Part shown: positions 19,261 to 29,400 of the stretch, piece by piece
How the letters are laid out: each line of letters opens with the position of its first letter
Numbering within the stretch: position 1 is the stretch's first letter
NCBI RefSeq assembly: GCF_000719345.1
Contig: NZ_JOFX01000001.1
Location: 372,001-436,000 of the forward strand
Source: Streptomyces sp. NRRL F-2664
Lineage (GTDB): Bacteria; Actinomycetota; Actinomycetes; Streptomycetales; Streptomycetaceae
Direction: 5' to 3'
DNA length: 64,000 bases
Program-made: the position numbers and the translations under genes
Notes under the pieces: generated by a model
Database searches by the model: none
The model's input: only the letters and a program-made list of their open reading frames with translations
Told to the model about the DNA's origin: nothing

Positions 19261-19379
19261 GGGAGGCCATCGTGCGCCGACGCCCCCGATCCCGGCAAAG
19301 GGTTTTTGCACACGCCCCGGACGGGGGAATCCGGGCCGCGGCGCGTGGCACCACGGGCCCGCCGTGGCACCCATGGACC

Positions 19380-20522
19380 ATGCCGCCGGTGTCACCGTTC
19401 CTGCGTACGGCCGCGTCGTACGCCTGGCGCCTGCTGGTCGTCGGCGCCGCCGTCTACGCGGTCTTCGCCCTGCTGGGCCGCTTCCACGAGATCGCCGTCG
19501 CCGTCTTCCTCGGCCTCGTCGTCACCGCGCTGCTCCGGGCGCCCACCCGGCGCCTCGCCAGGGCCGTGCCCCGTACGATCGCCGTCGCCCTGACCCTGCT
19601 CGGCAGCGCGCTGCTCCTGCTGGGCGTGCTGACCCTCGTCGGCGAGGCGGTGGCGGGGGAGAGCACCACCTTGGCGAGGGAGTTCCGCGAGGGCCTCACC
19701 CGGATCGAGACGTGGCTGGAGAAGCCGCCCTTCCGGCTGAGTCCGCAGGCGCTCTCCGACGTCCAGTCACGGATCGGCGCGTACCTCTCCAGCCACCGCT
19801 CCACCGTCCTCAGCCAGGCGGTCAGCGGGGCCGGGCGGCTCGTCCACGTCCTCACCGTCCTCGCCCTCGCGATCTTCTGCTCCTTCTTCTTCCTGCACGG
19901 CGGCGACCGGCAGTGGGAGTGGTTCTGCGACCAGCTGCCCCCGACCGCGCGGGAACGCGTGACGATCGCCGGGCACGCGGGATGGCGCACCTTCACCGGG
20001 TACACCCACGGGATCGTGGTGGTCGCGGCGACGAACGCGGTCCTCGTCGGACTGGCCCTGTACTTCCTCGGTGTCCCGCTGGCCGTTCCGCTGGCGCTGC
20101 TGGAGTTCTTCGCGGCCTTCGTCCCGCTGATCGGGTCGCCCGTCGCGCTGGCGGTCGCCGCGGTCGTCGCCCTGGCCGCGAAGGGGCCGGTCGTCGCCGC
20201 GATCGTCGTCGCGCTGATCGTGGTCATCGGCCAGATCGAGGGACATCTGCTGCACCCGCTCGTGATGAGCCGGGCGGTCCGCCTGCATCCCCTCGTGGTG
20301 GCGATCTCGGTGGTCGCCGGTGCGATCGCCGCCGGTGTCGTGGGCGCCGTCGTGGCGGTCCCGCTGGTGTCCGTGGTCTGGTCGGTCCACTCCGCCCTGC
20401 GCGAGGCCCGAGGCACGCCGCCGCCCCCGCTGGCGCCCGCCGCGGCACGACCCGCGACCCGGCCCGCGCCACCGCCACCGGTGCCGCCCGCGCCACCGCC
20501 GGCGGCACCGGCCGGCGAGTGA
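19380..20522 (+). CDS. AI-2E family (PerM-like) transporter
   Basis: A 380-aa membrane protein of the AI-2E/PerM permease family. Several hydrophobic helices surround a soluble loop (about 85-145), and the signature PLIGSPVALAVA and QIEGHLLHPLVMSRAV of the family is near residues 240-300. The tail (about 345-380) is Ala/Pro repeats. Despite the name, most members are ion/proton antiporters or of unknown substrate. ATG 19380 gives the first helix shortly after the N-terminus. Confidence 0.85.
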   Translation: MPPVSPFLRTAASYAWRLLVVGAAVYAVFALLGRFHEIAVAVFLGLVVTALLRAPTRRLARAVPRTIAVALTLLGSALLLLGVLTLVGEAVAGESTTLAREFREGLTRIETWLEKPPFRLSPQALSDVQSRIGAYLSSHRSTVLSQAVSGAGRLVHVLTVLALAIFCSFFFLHGGDRQWEWFCDQLPPTARERVTIAGHAGWRTFTGYTHGIVVVAATNAVLVGLALYFLGVPLAVPLALLEFFAAFVPLIGSPVALAVAAVVALAAKGPVVAAIVVALIVVIGQIEGHLLHPLVMSRAVRLHPLVVAISVVAGAIAAGVVGAVVAVPLVSVVWSVHSALREARGTPPPPLAPAAARPATRPAPPPPVPPAPPPAAPAGE

Positions 20523-20605
20523 CCCTCCCGCGGCGCCGCCCCCCCCGGCCACCGCGGGCGGCCGGACGCCGGACACACGCCGGTCGCTTCCTGCACAATC
20601 GCCTG

Positions 20606-22642
20606 ATGAGCGATGAAGACCCCTATCTGTGGCTGGAAGACGTATCCGGCGAGAACGCCCTCGCCTGGGTCCGGGAGCGCAATGCCGAGACCGTGGACGC
20701 GCTGACCGGCGGCCCCGGCTTCAAGGTGCTCGAACAGGAGATGCGCGAGGTCCTCGACGACGACGGCCGGATCCCCTACGTCGTCCGCCGGGGCGGCCAC
20801 CTCTACAACTTCTGGCAGGACGCCGACCACGTGCGCGGCCTGTGGCGGCGGACCACGCTGGAGGAGTACCGCACGGACCACCCGGCCTGGGAGGTCCTGC
20901 TCGACCTCGACGCGCTGGCCGACGCCGAAGGGGAGAAGTGGGCCTGGGCCGGCAGCAGGGTCCTGGCCCCCGAGCACCGGTACGCCCTGGTCCTCCTCTC
21001 CCGGGACGGCGCCGACGCCTGCGTCGTGCGCGAGTTCGACCTGGAGACTCTGGACTTCGTCCCGGACGGGTTCGCGGTCGCCGAGGCCAAGACGCGGATC
21101 GGGTGGATCGACCACGACCGGGTCTGGATCGGGACGGACTTCGGGCCCGGCTCGATGTCCGCTTCCGGCTACCCCCTCCAGGTGCGCCGCTGGCACCGCG
21201 GGACCCCCCTCGAAGACGCCGAGCTCGTCTACGAGGGCCGCCCGAGCGACCTGTCCGCCTCCGGGTGGCACGACGACACCCCCGGCTTCGAGCGGGACTT
21301 CGTCCACCGGCAGATCGACTTCTGGAACGCGGAGCTCTTCCTCCTGCCCGAGGACGCCGCCGGTGGCGGCGCCGTCGCGCCGGTGAAGATCGACGTACCG
21401 GACGACGCGAGCGCCTCCGTCCACCGGGAATGGCTCACCGTCACCACCAGGACACCGTGGCTCGGCCATCCCGCGGGCAGTCTGCTCGCCTTCGACTTCG
21501 CCGCGTTCATGGCGGGGGCGCGTGAGGCCGAGGTGCTCTTCACCCCCGACGAGCGCACCGCCCTCGCCGGGTACAGCTGGACCCGCAACCACCTCGTCCT
21601 GAGCACCCGGGCCGACGTCTCCTCGGCGCTGGAGCTGCTCACCCCCGGCCCGGACGGCTGGCGCCGGGCACCGCTGCCGGGTCTGCCGTCCCTGTCCACC
21701 GCTGCCGTCACCTGCACCGACCCCGACGTCGGAGACGAGTACTTCCACCTCGTCACCGGCTTCCTCCAGCCCTCCACCCTCTACCGGGGCACGGCCGGCG
21801 AGGACGACAGCGAGCCCGTCAAGCAGAGCCCGGCGCTCTTCGACACCGCCGGCCTGACCGTGAGCCAGTTCTTCGCGACCTCCGCCGACGGCACCCGTGT
21901 GCCCTATTTCGTCGTCGGACCCGACGAACGGCCCGGCCCCGGCCCCACCCTGCTCTACGGGTACGGCGGCTTCGAGGTCTCCATGGTCCCCACCTACAGC
22001 GCGGTGACGGGCCGTGCCTGGCTCGCGCGAGGCGGCACCTACGTGGTCGCGGGCATCCGGGGCGGCGACGAGTACGGGCCCGGCTGGCACCGGGCGGCGC
22101 TCGGCGCGCACCGGGTCCGGGCCTACGAGGACTTCGCGGCCGTCGCCCGCGACCTCGTCGCCCGGGGCATCACCACCCCGGCCCAGCTGGGCATCGAGGG
22201 CGGCAGCAACGGCGGCCTGCTCATGGGTGCCATGCTCACCCGCGAACCGGAACTGTTCGGGGCGGTCGTCGCCCACGTTCCGCTGCTGGACATGCTCCGC
22301 TTCCACAAGCTGCTCGCCGGCGCCAGCTGGATCGCCGAGTACGGCGACCCCGACGACCCCGCGGACCGGCGCCACCTGGAGGAGATCTCCCCCTACCACC
22401 GGATCCGGACGGACGGGCCCCCGTACCCGCCACTGCTCCTGCTCACCTCGACCCGCGACGACAGGGTCCATCCGGGGCACGCCCGCAAGATGGCCGCACG
22501 GCTGCGCGAGGCCGGCCATCCCGTGCTCTTCCACGAACACATCGGCGGCGGCCACGCCGGCGCCACCGACCACCGGCAGACCGCCTTCAACGAGGCCCTC
22601 GTCCACACCTTCCTGTGGGAGCGGCTGACCCCCTCCCGGTGA
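20606..22642 (+). CDS. Prolyl oligopeptidase family serine peptidase (S9)
   Basis: A 678-aa two-domain S9A-type peptidase: an N-terminal beta-propeller (about 60-410) and a C-terminal alpha/beta-hydrolase domain. The catalytic Ser534 lies in GGSNGGLLMG, Asp in TRDDRVHP (618/619) and His650 in GGGHAGA. The N-terminus DPYLWLEDVSGENALAWV is typical. No signal peptide is seen, so it is probably cytosolic and cleaves small proline-containing peptides. ATG 20606 matches the conserved N-terminus. Confidence 0.94.
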   Translation: MSDEDPYLWLEDVSGENALAWVRERNAETVDALTGGPGFKVLEQEMREVLDDDGRIPYVVRRGGHLYNFWQDADHVRGLWRRTTLEEYRTDHPAWEVLLDLDALADAEGEKWAWAGSRVLAPEHRYALVLLSRDGADACVVREFDLETLDFVPDGFAVAEAKTRIGWIDHDRVWIGTDFGPGSMSASGYPLQVRRWHRGTPLEDAELVYEGRPSDLSASGWHDDTPGFERDFVHRQIDFWNAELFLLPEDAAGGGAVAPVKIDVPDDASASVHREWLTVTTRTPWLGHPAGSLLAFDFAAFMAGAREAEVLFTPDERTALAGYSWTRNHLVLSTRADVSSALELLTPGPDGWRRAPLPGLPSLSTAAVTCTDPDVGDEYFHLVTGFLQPSTLYRGTAGEDDSEPVKQSPALFDTAGLTVSQFFATSADGTRVPYFVVGPDERPGPGPTLLYGYGGFEVSMVPTYSAVTGRAWLARGGTYVVAGIRGGDEYGPGWHRAALGAHRVRAYEDFAAVARDLVARGITTPAQLGIEGGSNGGLLMGAMLTREPELFGAVVAHVPLLDMLRFHKLLAGASWIAEYGDPDDPADRRHLEEISPYHRIRTDGPPYPPLLLLTSTRDDRVHPGHARKMAARLREAGHPVLFHEHIGGGHAGATDHRQTAFNEALVHTFLWERLTPSR

Positions 22643-22830
22643 ACGTGCGGAGTGCAGAGGTCCGGCAGCGGGACAGGGCGGCGAACGCCGGGGGAACACC
22701 GGATGGCCGGCAGGTGTCGGGACGGAGTCGGCGCGTCGACATCCGTTCGGGGGGATTCGGGGCGCCGGGAGCCGCGCAGGCCGCTCCCGTGCTCCACGAT
22801 CGGCGGGTGCATTACCGCAGGGAGGACCCC

Positions 22831-23658
22831 ATGAGCACCCCGTTCGCGTCCGCCGCCGCCCACTACGCCCGCTACCGGGCCCCGTACCCGCGGGAGTTCC
22901 ACGCCCTGCTCGCGGACCGCTTCGCGCTCGACGGCTCCCAGACCGTCCTGGACCTCGGCGCCGGGCCCGGCACGCTCGGCCTGCCGCTGGCCCCGCAGGC
23001 CGACCACGTGTACGCCGTCGACCCGGAACCGGCGATGCTCGCCGAAGGGGCGCGGCTCGCCCACGAGCGCGGCCTGGCGAACATCTCCTGGCTGCGCGGC
23101 GACGCCGCCGCCGTCACCCGGCTGTGCCTGCCCCGGATCGACCTCTGCGTCATCGGCAGGGCCTTCCACCTGATGGACCGCGGACGGGTGCCGGCCGACC
23201 TCGACGAGGTGCTCGCGCCGCGGGGCGGGGTCGTCGTCGTCACCTCCCTGCACCGCCCCGACGACCCGGAGCCGGCCTGGACCGCCGTCGTCGCCGAGGT
23301 GCGCGAACGATTCCTCGGACCCGGGCCCGTGGCGGGAGCCGGCGCCGGGACGCCGCCCCCGGCCGACTGCGAGGACGGGCAGCACCTGGACGACTGGGAC
23401 GATCTGGTCGAGGGTCTGGCCAAGTCGCCGTTCTCACGCGTCGAGACCCACCAGTGGGACCAGCCCGTCCGCCGCACCGCGGACGAGGTCATCGGCCTCC
23501 AGCTCTCCCTCGCCGCCTCCGGTCCGGCCGCACTGGGCGACCGCGTGACCGCCTTCCGGGCCGAACTGCGCCGGGCCCTGCTCGACCACGACCCCCGGGG
23601 GACCTACGCCCGGACCCTGCGCATCGGGGCCGCCGTCGCCACCAGGCCGCGGCGCTGA
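22831..23658 (+). CDS. SAM-dependent methyltransferase, class I
   Basis: A 275-aa class I methyltransferase. The N-terminal ARYRAPYP motif and the SAM-binding VLDLGAGPGTLGLPLA (motif I) with VYAVDPEPAMLAEG (motif II) are clear. It starts at ATG 22831 after GGGAGGA. The substrate is unknown; the family includes small-molecule and quinone-like methylases. It is convergent with the reductase at 23689, only 30 bp apart. Confidence 0.9.
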   Translation: MSTPFASAAAHYARYRAPYPREFHALLADRFALDGSQTVLDLGAGPGTLGLPLAPQADHVYAVDPEPAMLAEGARLAHERGLANISWLRGDAAAVTRLCLPRIDLCVIGRAFHLMDRGRVPADLDEVLAPRGGVVVVTSLHRPDDPEPAWTAVVAEVRERFLGPGPVAGAGAGTPPPADCEDGQHLDDWDDLVEGLAKSPFSRVETHQWDQPVRRTADEVIGLQLSLAASGPAALGDRVTAFRAELRRALLDHDPRGTYARTLRIGAAVATRPRR

Positions 23659-23688
23659 CCGGGGGAGCACCCGCCCCCGCCGGCGGCC

Positions 23689-24678
23689 TCAGCCGCCGAG
23701 CGCGGCCAGCAGTTCGCGTTCACGGGAGCTGCTCAGGCCCGCCCGGCGAGCGCGGTCCAGGCCCTCGGCACGCTCCCACGCCAGCAGGTCCGCGAGCATC
23801 TCCGCGCGCGGCCGGTGGCGCAGCCCGGCCGCGCGCGCAGCAGCCCCACTGCGGGCGCAGAACCCCGCCCACTGCGGGTCCGGCATCCACATCGCCATCG
23901 ACTCCGGGCCCATGAACGGCGCGACCCCGCGGTCCAACAGCCACTGGGGGTCCGCCACCGCCACCTCCCCGGTGTGGCCGGCCACACGCCGCGACAGGCC
24001 GACCCACTCGTCGAACGGTACGACGGGCCCGACCGCGTCGAAGGTCCCGGCCCCGCCCTCCTGCGCCAGGTCCAGCAGCCAGCCGGCGAGGTCCCGTACG
24101 TCCACCACCTGCGTCGACAGGCCGGGGGAGTGGGGTACGAGCAGGGGCAGGTCCCCCGGGCGGGCGGCGCGCGCCACCCAGTACCCCGAGCGCCCACTGT
24201 GGTCTCCCGGGCCGCCGATCAGTCCCGCCCGGGCGACCACCAGCCGGTCCCCGACGGCCGCGCGCACGGCCGCCTCGCAGGCGACCTTGGCCTCTCCGTA
24301 CTCCTCCCGCCCCACGTACTGCTGCTCCGTGGGAGCCAGGAGTGCGCTCGACTCGTCGGCGCCGACCGTCGCGTGATCGGCGTAGGCGCTCACCGACGAC
24401 ACGTATGTCCAGTGCCGGGTCCGCTCGGCCAGCGCCACGAGCGCGTCACGGACGAACGCCGGCTGCCACGACACCTCCAGCACGGCGTCCCAGTCACGGC
24501 CGCGGAGCCCGTCGTAGGCGGATCCGTCCCTCCGGTCCGCCGCCACCAGCCGTGCACCCGGGGCTGCTTCGCCGCTCTCGCCGCGCGCCAGGCACGTCAC
24601 GTCGTGTCCGCGTCCCACTGCCTGGCGGCTGATCTCACGGCCCAGCCACGCGGTCCCGCCCAGTATCAGAAGATCCAT
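23689..24678 (-). CDS. NAD-dependent epimerase/reductase
   Basis: A 329-aa Rossmann-fold protein starting [20 protein letters not shown] (GGTxxLG dinucleotide loop). An atypical SDR active site may be the segment [14 protein letters not shown] (Tyr-x3-Lys). It resembles isoflavone-reductase/NAD-epimerase-like extended SDRs of unknown substrate. ATG 24678 is unambiguous from the conserved N-terminus. Confidence 0.85.
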   Translation of the reverse strand: MDLLILGGTAWLGREISRQAVGRGHDVTCLARGESGEAAPGARLVAADRRDGSAYDGLRGRDWDAVLEVSWQPAFVRDALVALAERTRHWTYVSSVSAYADHATVGADESSALLAPTEQQYVGREEYGEAKVACEAAVRAAVGDRLVVARAGLIGGPGDHSGRSGYWVARAARPGDLPLLVPHSPGLSTQVVDVRDLAGWLLDLAQEGGAGTFDAVGPVVPFDEWVGLSRRVAGHTGEVAVADPQWLLDRGVAPFMGPESMAMWMPDPQWAGFCARSGAAARAAGLRHRPRAEMLADLLAWERAEGLDRARRAGLSSSRERELLAALGG

Positions 24679-24778
24679 CCCCCCACCCCAGCACGCCGCC
24701 GGTGCGAAGGCGACCCCGGTTCGCGACCGGCGAAGGCCGCGGCAGCGTGCCCGCCCCGCACGGCGGGACGCACCGCCC

Positions 24779-25285
24779 TCAGAGGTCGCGCCGCATGCAC
24801 GCCCGCGGCCACCGGTCCAGACCGTGTGCCGCCTCGCGCCCCCGGATCTCCCGCAGGCCAGGGGTCAGCTCCCGCTCAACGAGGAGGCGGAAGCCGCAAC
24901 GGGCGTAGTAGGGGGCGTTCCAGGGCACCTCGGTGAAGGTCGTCAGCGTCAGCGCGGGCACGCCCTCGCGGACGGCGACCGCCGCCAGGTGCTCCAGCAG
25001 CGACCGGCCGATGCCCCGGCGGGCATGCTCCGGGTGCACGGACACCTGCTCCACGTGCAGGTTGCCCTCCACGCGCTCCGCGATCAGGTACGCGACCGGG
25101 GCGTCGGCCCCGTCCACCGCGACCCGGGCGAGCCCGGTCTCCCGGTACCGGGCCAGTTCGCCGAGTGTGAGCGGCTCGTCGTCGGCGATCTCCGGCATAC
25201 CGATCTCCCGGAAGCAGCGCCCGGCCGCCCTCTCGATGTCCTGCAGAGCCGTCAGTTCGTCGTGGTGGACCGCGCGTATGAGCAT
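24779..25285 (-). CDS. GNAT family N-acetyltransferase
   Basis: A 168-aa acetyltransferase. The acetyl-CoA-binding core reads [18 protein letters not shown] (Q/RxxGxG/A), followed by [11 protein letters not shown] typical of the C-terminal part. ATG 25285 starts [10 protein letters not shown] with GGAG upstream. The acceptor substrate is unknown. It is divergent from the L,D-transpeptidase. Confidence 0.9.
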   Translation of the reverse strand: MLIRAVHHDELTALQDIERAAGRCFREIGMPEIADDEPLTLGELARYRETGLARVAVDGADAPVAYLIAERVEGNLHVEQVSVHPEHARRGIGRSLLEHLAAVAVREGVPALTLTTFTEVPWNAPYYARCGFRLLVERELTPGLREIRGREAAHGLDRWPRACMRRDL

Positions 25286-25405
25286 GAGGCATTCTCCGCC
25301 GGGCAGCCCTCCGGCGTCACCCGGGTGTGCGGGCCCGGCCGCCGCGGGCCGTTGTGCTCCGTCCGAGTTCACTTCGGGTGCCCGTTCGGCCGCAGGACCG
25401 AGCGC

Positions 25406-26902
25406 ATGATCATCATGTTGGCTCTCCATCGGTTTGATACGGCTATGCCACGAATGCGACGCACACAACCGACCACGGCGTGGGGCGCCCTGGCCGCGGT
25501 GACGGGGGCCATGCTGGCCGTCGTCGTCGCCGCAGCGCCGGGCCGGGCGCCCGACGAGACCTCCGCGGACGCGAAACCCCCGGGCCCCGCCCGGGAGGCG
25601 GCGGTCACCCTGGTGGTGGGCAGAGTGCTGGAGGGGGCCCAGGACGCCGGCGAAGACCGTTGCGCGGCGCGGGTGTTGCGCCGCGGGCTGTGCAGCGGCT
25701 GGCAGGAGCAACGGGTACGGGCCACCGCACACGGGGTGGGGTCCGTACTCGAAGAGCCCGCCCTGGCCGAAGCCGCCCGCGACGCCCGGAACCAGGTGAG
25801 GGCCACCGACGCCGGCAGCCCCCTGGAGATCACCCTCACCGAACCGGGCCGCATCACGGACGTCACCGTGCGCGACGGGCACGGCCGCCACCTGGCGGGC
25901 GAACTCGGCCCGCAGGGCGACCGCTGGCTGAACACCGAGTCGCTGCGCGCGGGGGAGACCTACACCGTGCAGGTCGGCGCGCAGGACGCGGCCGGCACCC
26001 CGGTCGGGGTGACCATGGCCTTCCGGACCGCGCCGCCCGCGGACGGGGGCCGGCTGACCGTCGAGTTCGGGCCGCGCCCCGGTACCTACGGGGCCGGCGA
26101 GATCGTGACAGCCGCCCTCAGCCGGCCCGTACCGGCCGGCGACTCCGTGGCGCGCGCCCGGGTGGAACAGGCACTGGAGGTGACCTCGGAGCCGCACGTC
26201 GAGGGAGCCTGGCACTGGGTCGACGCATCGACCCTGCACTACCGCCCCCGTACGTACTGGCCCGCGCACACGGTGGTGCGGGTCCGCAGCGGGCTCGACG
26301 GCGTCGAGGTCGGTGACCACGCCTACGGCGGACCCTCCGAGGACCTCGAATTCACCATCGGCGACCGGATCGAGGCCGTCACCGACTCCGCCACCCACCG
26401 CATGACCGTACGCCGCAACGGACGCGTCATCAGGACCATCCCGGTCACCACCGGCAAGGAGGGCTTCAGGACCCGCAGCGGCATCAAGGTCGTCCTGCGC
26501 AAGGAGTCCAAGGTCCGCATGCGCGGCGACACCGTCGGCATCAAGCGCGGCACCGAGGAGTTCTACGACCTGCCCGTCGAGTACGCGACGCGGGTGACCT
26601 GGAGCGGTGAGTACATCCACGCCGCGCCCTGGTCGGTCGAGGCGCAGGGCCAGGAGAACGTCAGCCACGGGTGCACGGGCATGAGCACCGAGAACGCGGC
26701 CTGGTTCTTCCACACGGTCCGCGAGGGCGACATCGTGGAGGTGGTCAACAGCGGCGGCGAGAAGATGGCCCCCTTCGGCAACGGCTTCGGCGACTGGAAC
26801 ATGGACTGGCCCAGCTGGCTGGCCGGCAGCGCCCTCCACAACGCCGACGGGGCGCCGCACGGCTCGCAGCCCACCCCGTCCCGGCTGCACCCCACGACCT
26901 GA
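25406..26902 (+). CDS. Secreted L,D-transpeptidase with Ig-like domains
   Basis: A 498-aa cell-wall cross-linking enzyme. A hydrophobic export signal (about residues 26-47) is followed by an Asp/Pro linker, Ig-like regions (about 125-330), and a YkuD catalytic domain (about 330-460). The active site is HGC in NVSHGCTGMS (His421, Cys423). It should form 3-3 cross-links in peptidoglycan. ATG 25406 is preceded by AGGA; ATG 25445 is a possible alternative start giving a shorter signal peptide. Confidence 0.93.
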   Translation: MIIMLALHRFDTAMPRMRRTQPTTAWGALAAVTGAMLAVVVAAAPGRAPDETSADAKPPGPAREAAVTLVVGRVLEGAQDAGEDRCAARVLRRGLCSGWQEQRVRATAHGVGSVLEEPALAEAARDARNQVRATDAGSPLEITLTEPGRITDVTVRDGHGRHLAGELGPQGDRWLNTESLRAGETYTVQVGAQDAAGTPVGVTMAFRTAPPADGGRLTVEFGPRPGTYGAGEIVTAALSRPVPAGDSVARARVEQALEVTSEPHVEGAWHWVDASTLHYRPRTYWPAHTVVRVRSGLDGVEVGDHAYGGPSEDLEFTIGDRIEAVTDSATHRMTVRRNGRVIRTIPVTTGKEGFRTRSGIKVVLRKESKVRMRGDTVGIKRGTEEFYDLPVEYATRVTWSGEYIHAAPWSVEAQGQENVSHGCTGMSTENAAWFFHTVREGDIVEVVNSGGEKMAPFGNGFGDWNMDWPSWLAGSALHNADGAPHGSQPTPSRLHPTT

Positions 26903-26996
26903 TCCGCGGCGCGGGCGGGAGCCGACACATGCCGCCGCCGAACTGTGGTGCGCGCACACATGGGACCAGGGCCCGGGCATCGCCGATGATCCCGCC

Positions 26997-27785
26997 ATGA
27001 CGAGCGACATCCCGCCCGGGTTCCCCGGGACTGCAGCAGCCGCGGACCTGGCCGGCCGTACCGCCCTGGTGACCGGCGCCGGCAGCGGCATCGGACGGGC
27101 CTGCGCCACCGCGCTCGCCGCCGCCGGGGCCCGCGTGCACGTGGTGGACGTCGACGGCGCGGCGGCCGCCTCCGTCGCGGAGGAGACCGGCGGCCGGGCC
27201 CACGTGGTCGACCTGGCCCGCGCCGCGGCCATCGACGGACTGCCCGCCGACATCGACGTCCTGGTCAACAACGCCGGCCTGCAGCACGTCGCGCCCCTGC
27301 CCGACTTCCCGCCGGACCGCTTCGAACACCTCCAGCGGGTGATGGTCCACGCGCCCTTCCTCCTGCTCCGCCGGGTCCTGCCGCACATGTACGCCCGGGG
27401 ATGGGGCCGTGTCGTCAACATCTCCAGCGTCCACGGGGTGCGCGCCAGCGCGTTCAAGGCCGGCTACGTCACCGCGAAGCACGCCCTGGAAGGCCTGAGC
27501 AAGGCCACGGCCGTCGAAGGCGCGCCGCACGGCGTCACCAGCAACTGCGTCAGCCCCGGCTACGTCCGCACACCGCTGGTCGAGCGGCAGATCGAGGCCC
27601 AGGCCGCCGCCCACGGCCTGGACCCGGACCGCGTCGTCGGCGAGGTGCTGCTCGGCCGCTCCGCCGTCAAACGGCTCATCGAACCGGAGGAGGTGGCCGA
27701 CGCCGTCCTGTGGCTCTGCGGACCCCGGACCGGCTTCGTCACCGGAGCCTCGATCCCGTTGGACGGCGGCTGGACCGCGACATGA
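26997..27785 (+). CDS. Short-chain dehydrogenase, 3-hydroxybutyrate dehydrogenase type
   Basis: A 262-aa classical SDR: TGAGSGIGRA cofactor loop (about 28-37), NNAGLQHV, catalytic Ser in ISSVHG and YVTAK (Tyr/Lys). NNAGLQHV and the C-terminal GASIPLDGGWTA are typical of 3-hydroxybutyrate dehydrogenases, which interconvert (R)-3-hydroxybutyrate and acetoacetate with NAD. ATG 26997 follows 94 bp after the transpeptidase. Only 4 bp separate its stop from the broken esterase fragment that follows. Confidence 0.9.
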   Translation: MTSDIPPGFPGTAAAADLAGRTALVTGAGSGIGRACATALAAAGARVHVVDVDGAAAASVAEETGGRAHVVDLARAAAIDGLPADIDVLVNNAGLQHVAPLPDFPPDRFEHLQRVMVHAPFLLLRRVLPHMYARGWGRVVNISSVHGVRASAFKAGYVTAKHALEGLSKATAVEGAPHGVTSNCVSPGYVRTPLVERQIEAQAAAHGLDPDRVVGEVLLGRSAVKRLIEPEEVADAVLWLCGPRTGFVTGASIPLDGGWTAT

Positions 27786-27789
27786 CCCG

Positions 27790-28233
27790 GTGGGCATGAC
27801 GCCATGCCGGACGGGGGCGGTGCCGGTCGGCGACCACGTCCCCGAGTTCCTGCCCGGCGAGCGCGGCCGCAAGGTGACCGTGCGGATGCTCCTCGACCAC
27901 ACCAGCGGAATCGAGGACTACATCGCGGACGCCTTCCCCTCGCTCCGGCAGGGCACGACCGCGAGCCTGGACGACCACCGCTTGCGGACGATCCGGCCCG
28001 CTGAGCTGATCGGCTACGCAGTGGCCCGGCCGCAGCGCTTCGAACCCGGCACCCGGTGGAGCTACTCCAACACCAGCTACGTGCTGCTGGGCGAGATCCT
28101 GCGTAAGGTGACCGGCCAGGACCCCGAGCGGCTCATCACCCGGGACGTCATCCGGCGGGCCGGCCTGCGGGACACGTACTTCGAGGGCCCGGCTGCCGTC
28201 TCCCCGGCCCTGCCGGCCGCCGCCACGCGCTGA
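27790..28233 (+). pseudogene. Internal fragment of a serine beta-lactamase-like hydrolase
   Basis: A 147-aa open frame matching only the middle of class C beta-lactamase/D,D-peptidase-like proteins: VRMLLDHTSGIEDYI and the YSN motif in WSYSNTSYVLLGEIL. The N-terminal SxxK nucleophile segment, about 80-100 residues in relatives, is missing, and so is the C-terminal HxG/KTG region (full length is usually over 350 aa). It therefore cannot be catalytic. It begins 4 bp after the dehydrogenase stop. Confidence 0.8.
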
Positions 28234-28235
28234 GG

Positions 28236-29381
28236 TCACAGCGGCCGCGGCCGCGGCCGCGGCCGCCGACGGGCGGCGAGCACGGCCACGTCGTCCTCGG
28301 CGCTCCCCGCGTCGAGGCCGGCGCAGACCGCGTCCACCACCTCTTCCACCCCGGCGCCGGCGGTCATCCGCAGCCCGGCCAGCCGGGCCAGCGAGGTGTC
28401 GATGTCCTCGCCGCGCCGCTCCACCAGCCCGTCCGTGTAGAGCAGGACCGTCTGGTCCGCGGCGAAGGGCAGGGCGACCGCCTCGTACCCGCCGAGCCCG
28501 GTGCCCAGCGGCGGGCCGACCGGCACGTCGAGGAATTCGCCCTGCCCGTCGGCGGCGAACACGGCGGGGCGGCAGGTGCCCCGCGCTCGCATACGCGGCC
28601 GTACCGCGGGCCGGGTCGACGCGGACGAGGAGACAGGTCGCGGGGCGGCGGTTGGCCTCGGCGGCGGACAACGCGTCCAGCCGGCGCAGCACGCGGTGCG
28701 GAGCGAGATCGGTGGAGGCCACGTCGCGCAGGACGGACCGGTAGAAGTTCATGTCGACCGCCGCCTCCAGGCCGTGCCCCATGACGTCCCCGACGACCAG
28801 CAGGGTGCGGCCGAAATGGAGCCGTACGGTCTCGAACCAGTCCCCGCCGACGAGGGCGCGGGAGCCCAGCGGCAGGTAGCGGCTGGCGACCTCCAGGTTG
28901 GGGTGCGGCGGGCCCGGAGCGGCGACCAGGGCCCGTTGCAGGTCGAGTGCGATCCGCTCGGTGGCCGCCACGCGGCGGGCGTGTCCGACGTGCGCGCAGG
29001 CGAGGCGCGCCGCGAAGCGCAGCACCGCCGTCTCCTCGGGAGCGGAACCGGCGTGTGCGCGGGCCGCGAGGAGCCGTCCGTAGACCTCGCCGCGGCCGGC
29101 CAGGCGAAGGGAGACCACGTGCGCGGCGCCGGCCGGGCCGGGGCCGTCCCCCGCGGCCGGCAGGCGCGCCGTATCGCCGGCTGCGGCCACCCGGCCGCTG
29201 CGGCCGTCGGGCCGCCGCCGGTCAGCTCCACGGCCGCCGCGGCGCACGGGCCGCGGCACAGGAAATCCACCAGCTCCCGCCAGGTCGTGTCCTCGTCCGA
29301 GGACGTCCCGATGCGTTCGACGGCCTCGTCCCTCGTGCCCGGCCGCGCCTGCCGGCCGTCTGCGCCCGCGTCCGCCGGCAT
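28236..29381 (-). pseudogene. SpoIIE/PP2C-type phosphatase, frameshifted
   Basis: Three successive frames together spell one protein. 29381 to about 29200 encodes the N-terminus (RIGTSSDEDTTWRELVDFL). A second frame from about 29210 to 28570 encodes the sensor-linker and most of a SpoIIE phosphatase (GGDWFETVRL, VVGDVMGHGLEAAVDM, AYASAGHLPP). The third frame, 28592-28236, finishes it (AVFAADGQGEFLD, LLYTDGLVE, AEDDVAVLAARR). The second shift is at a G4 run, 28566-28569: one G fewer would restore AGHLPPAVFAADG. Whether it is decay or an assembly error cannot be told here. Confidence 0.8.
28242..28265. repeat. Four tandem copies of CGGCCG
   Basis: A 24-bp hexanucleotide repeat at the 3' end of the phosphatase frame, encoding its RPRPRPRP tail. 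Confidence 0.8.
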
Positions 29382-29400
29382 CGTCCGGCGTCCCCGCCGG

